This document shows positions 13,228-13,885 of a DNA stretch of 13,885 nucleotides, piece after piece. Both the position numbers and the translations under genes were made by a program. Below the pieces are notes generated by a model, which made no database searches, was not told the DNA's origin, and was given only the letters and a program-made list of their open reading frames with translations. The first letter of the stretch is position 1. Each line of letters opens with the position of its first letter. The DNA comes from Ignavibacteriaceae bacterium (GTDB lineage: Bacteria; Bacteroidota; Ignavibacteria; Ignavibacteriales; Ignavibacteriaceae): contig JARLHB010000350.1 in NCBI GenBank assembly GCA_031292465.1, positions 1 through 13,885 of the forward strand. Reading direction: 5' to 3'.

Positions 13228-13885
13228 TTGCCGAGATTCCTCTTAATAGGGAATGATAAATTAATTATTGTTCCGTTAGTATCGTTTGAATCTATAAATA
13301 ATTCGCCTTCGTGGCTGGCCATTATATTATTTATAATTTTTAGATTAATATCCTTATTGTTTCTCAGGTTTTCTTGTTTTAAATCCTCTTCACAATCTGT
13401 AGTTAAAAATTTTATTTCAACTTTCTCATCCCTGTATTTAGTCTGTATAAGTATGCCGCCTTCATTGCCTTTTTGAGATCTTATCATTGAAAATATATTT
13501 GTCAGTAATTGATATATATAATTAGGCCGTGTAATTACAGGAGGAAGATTTTCTTCAAGATCGGTAATGCATTCGTACTTATCATTACTAAGCGAAGAAA
13601 CCGTGAGCATATAAAATTCGTTTATTAATTCATTAATATTGCACGGCTGAACTTTCGATTTAACATCATTATTACCGGCAAACTTTAAAAGATTGTTAAT
13701 AATTTTTTTAACTTTTTTAACCTGTGTATTTATTGTATCAAAGACTTCTCCATCAACCTGGCTGTCGTCTGAGCGGATAAGTTCTGTTGTGCTTGATATT
13801 ACCTGTAAAGGCGAAAGTATTTCTTCAACTATGCCGGATGTAAGTTCGCCAATAGCTGAGAGCTTATAATCGTTTGCCAATTTTG
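13224..13885 (-). CDS. Degenerate histidine-kinase-like protein (5' end outside window)
   Basis: The frame is open to the right edge. The TTG at 13880 is inside the protein (KLANDYKLSAIGE), so the true start and any sensor region lie outside. The order of domains is that of HisKA plus HATPase_c. The dimerisation helix reads IGELTSGIVEEILSPL, where active kinases have a His at the first Glu (codon GAA at 13826-13824). The ATPase part keeps the overall outline (QLLTNIFSMIRS, SHEGELFIDS, GTIINLSFPI), but the N-box Asn, the DxGxG box (TTDCEEDLK) and the GLGL box (INLKII) are lost. It is therefore probably a non-catalytic pseudokinase that could still dimerise and bind partners (inference). It overlaps the next gene by 4 bases. 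Confidence 0.82.
   Translation of the reverse strand, partial: KLANDYKLSAIGELTSGIVEEILSPLQVISSTTELIRSDDSQVDGEVFDTINTQVKKVKKIINNLLKFAGNNDVKSKVQPCNINELINEFYMLTVSSLSNDKYECITDLEENLPPVITRPNYIYQLLTNIFSMIRSQKGNEGGILIQTKYRDEKVEIKFLTTDCEEDLKQENLRNNKDINLKIINNIMASHEGELFIDSNDTNGTIINLSFPIKRNLGK

Noticed and set aside
873..13476. Plus-strand open frames such as 873-1097, 1400-1672, 4036-4296, 7037-7372, 10323-10733 and 13228-13476
   Set aside because: They lie antisense to well-supported genes, show no family motifs and have low-complexity or Ser/Ile-rich translations typical of antisense shadows.
13878..13880. TTG as start of the kinase-like gene
   Set aside because: The preceding codon AAA continues in frame and KLANDYKLSAIGE looks like the internal lead-in to a HisKA helix, so the gene is cut by the window edge.
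1..13885. CRISPR arrays, insertion sequences, tRNA/rRNA genes, phage genes
   Set aside because: No regularly spaced repeats, transposase motifs, terminal inverted repeats or RNA-gene landmarks were seen; the sequence is continuous motility coding DNA.

Overview
The window is a dense flagellar and chemomotility locus from an AT-rich, Gram-negative (diderm) bacterium. Every supported gene lies on the minus strand, so transcription runs from high to low coordinates. P-ring (FlgI) and L-ring (FlgH) proteins show an outer membrane. The combination of AT richness, Ala-Gln signal-peptidase sites, CsrA/FliW control and gene content fits a motile member of the FCB group, perhaps Ignavibacteriota-like. 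That placement is inference from general features, not from a database match.

In transcription order the layout is: the 3' part of a degenerate histidine-kinase-like protein (13885-13224); an unrecognised single-pass membrane protein (13227-12532); a 75-base gap holding a good candidate sigma-28 promoter; the rod and ring genes flgF, flgG, flgA, flgH, flgI; a two-domain flgJ (rod-binding domain plus lytic transglycosylase); flgN, flgK and flgL (export chaperone and hook-filament junction); a first stator pair motA2/motB2; the post-transcriptional switch fliW/csrA; a receiver-HPt protein; a second stator pair motA1/motB1; and the start of a receiver-only response regulator that runs off the left edge (267-1).

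Neighbours overlap by 4 to about 175 bases or are separated by 0 to 17 bases, apart from the flgF leader. This suggests one long polycistron, or two with the second starting at the flgF promoter. Rod, P/L-ring, junction, stator and signalling functions are made together, and CsrA/FliW can tie translation to assembly.

The most unusual points are: (1) FlgL carries an insertion of about 120 residues that resembles the middle domain of the hook protein FlgE; (2) the kinase-like protein has lost the phospho-acceptor His and its ATP-binding boxes are eroded; (3) motB2 appears to start well inside motA2, giving an overlap of at least about 145 bases; (4) two stator sets of different sub-family share one operon; (5) FlgH has no lipobox Cys; (6) an undescribed membrane protein sits at the head of the rod genes with a C-terminal motif of a kind I associate with flagellar regulators. 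No RNA genes, CRISPR arrays, insertion sequences or clear terminators were seen.
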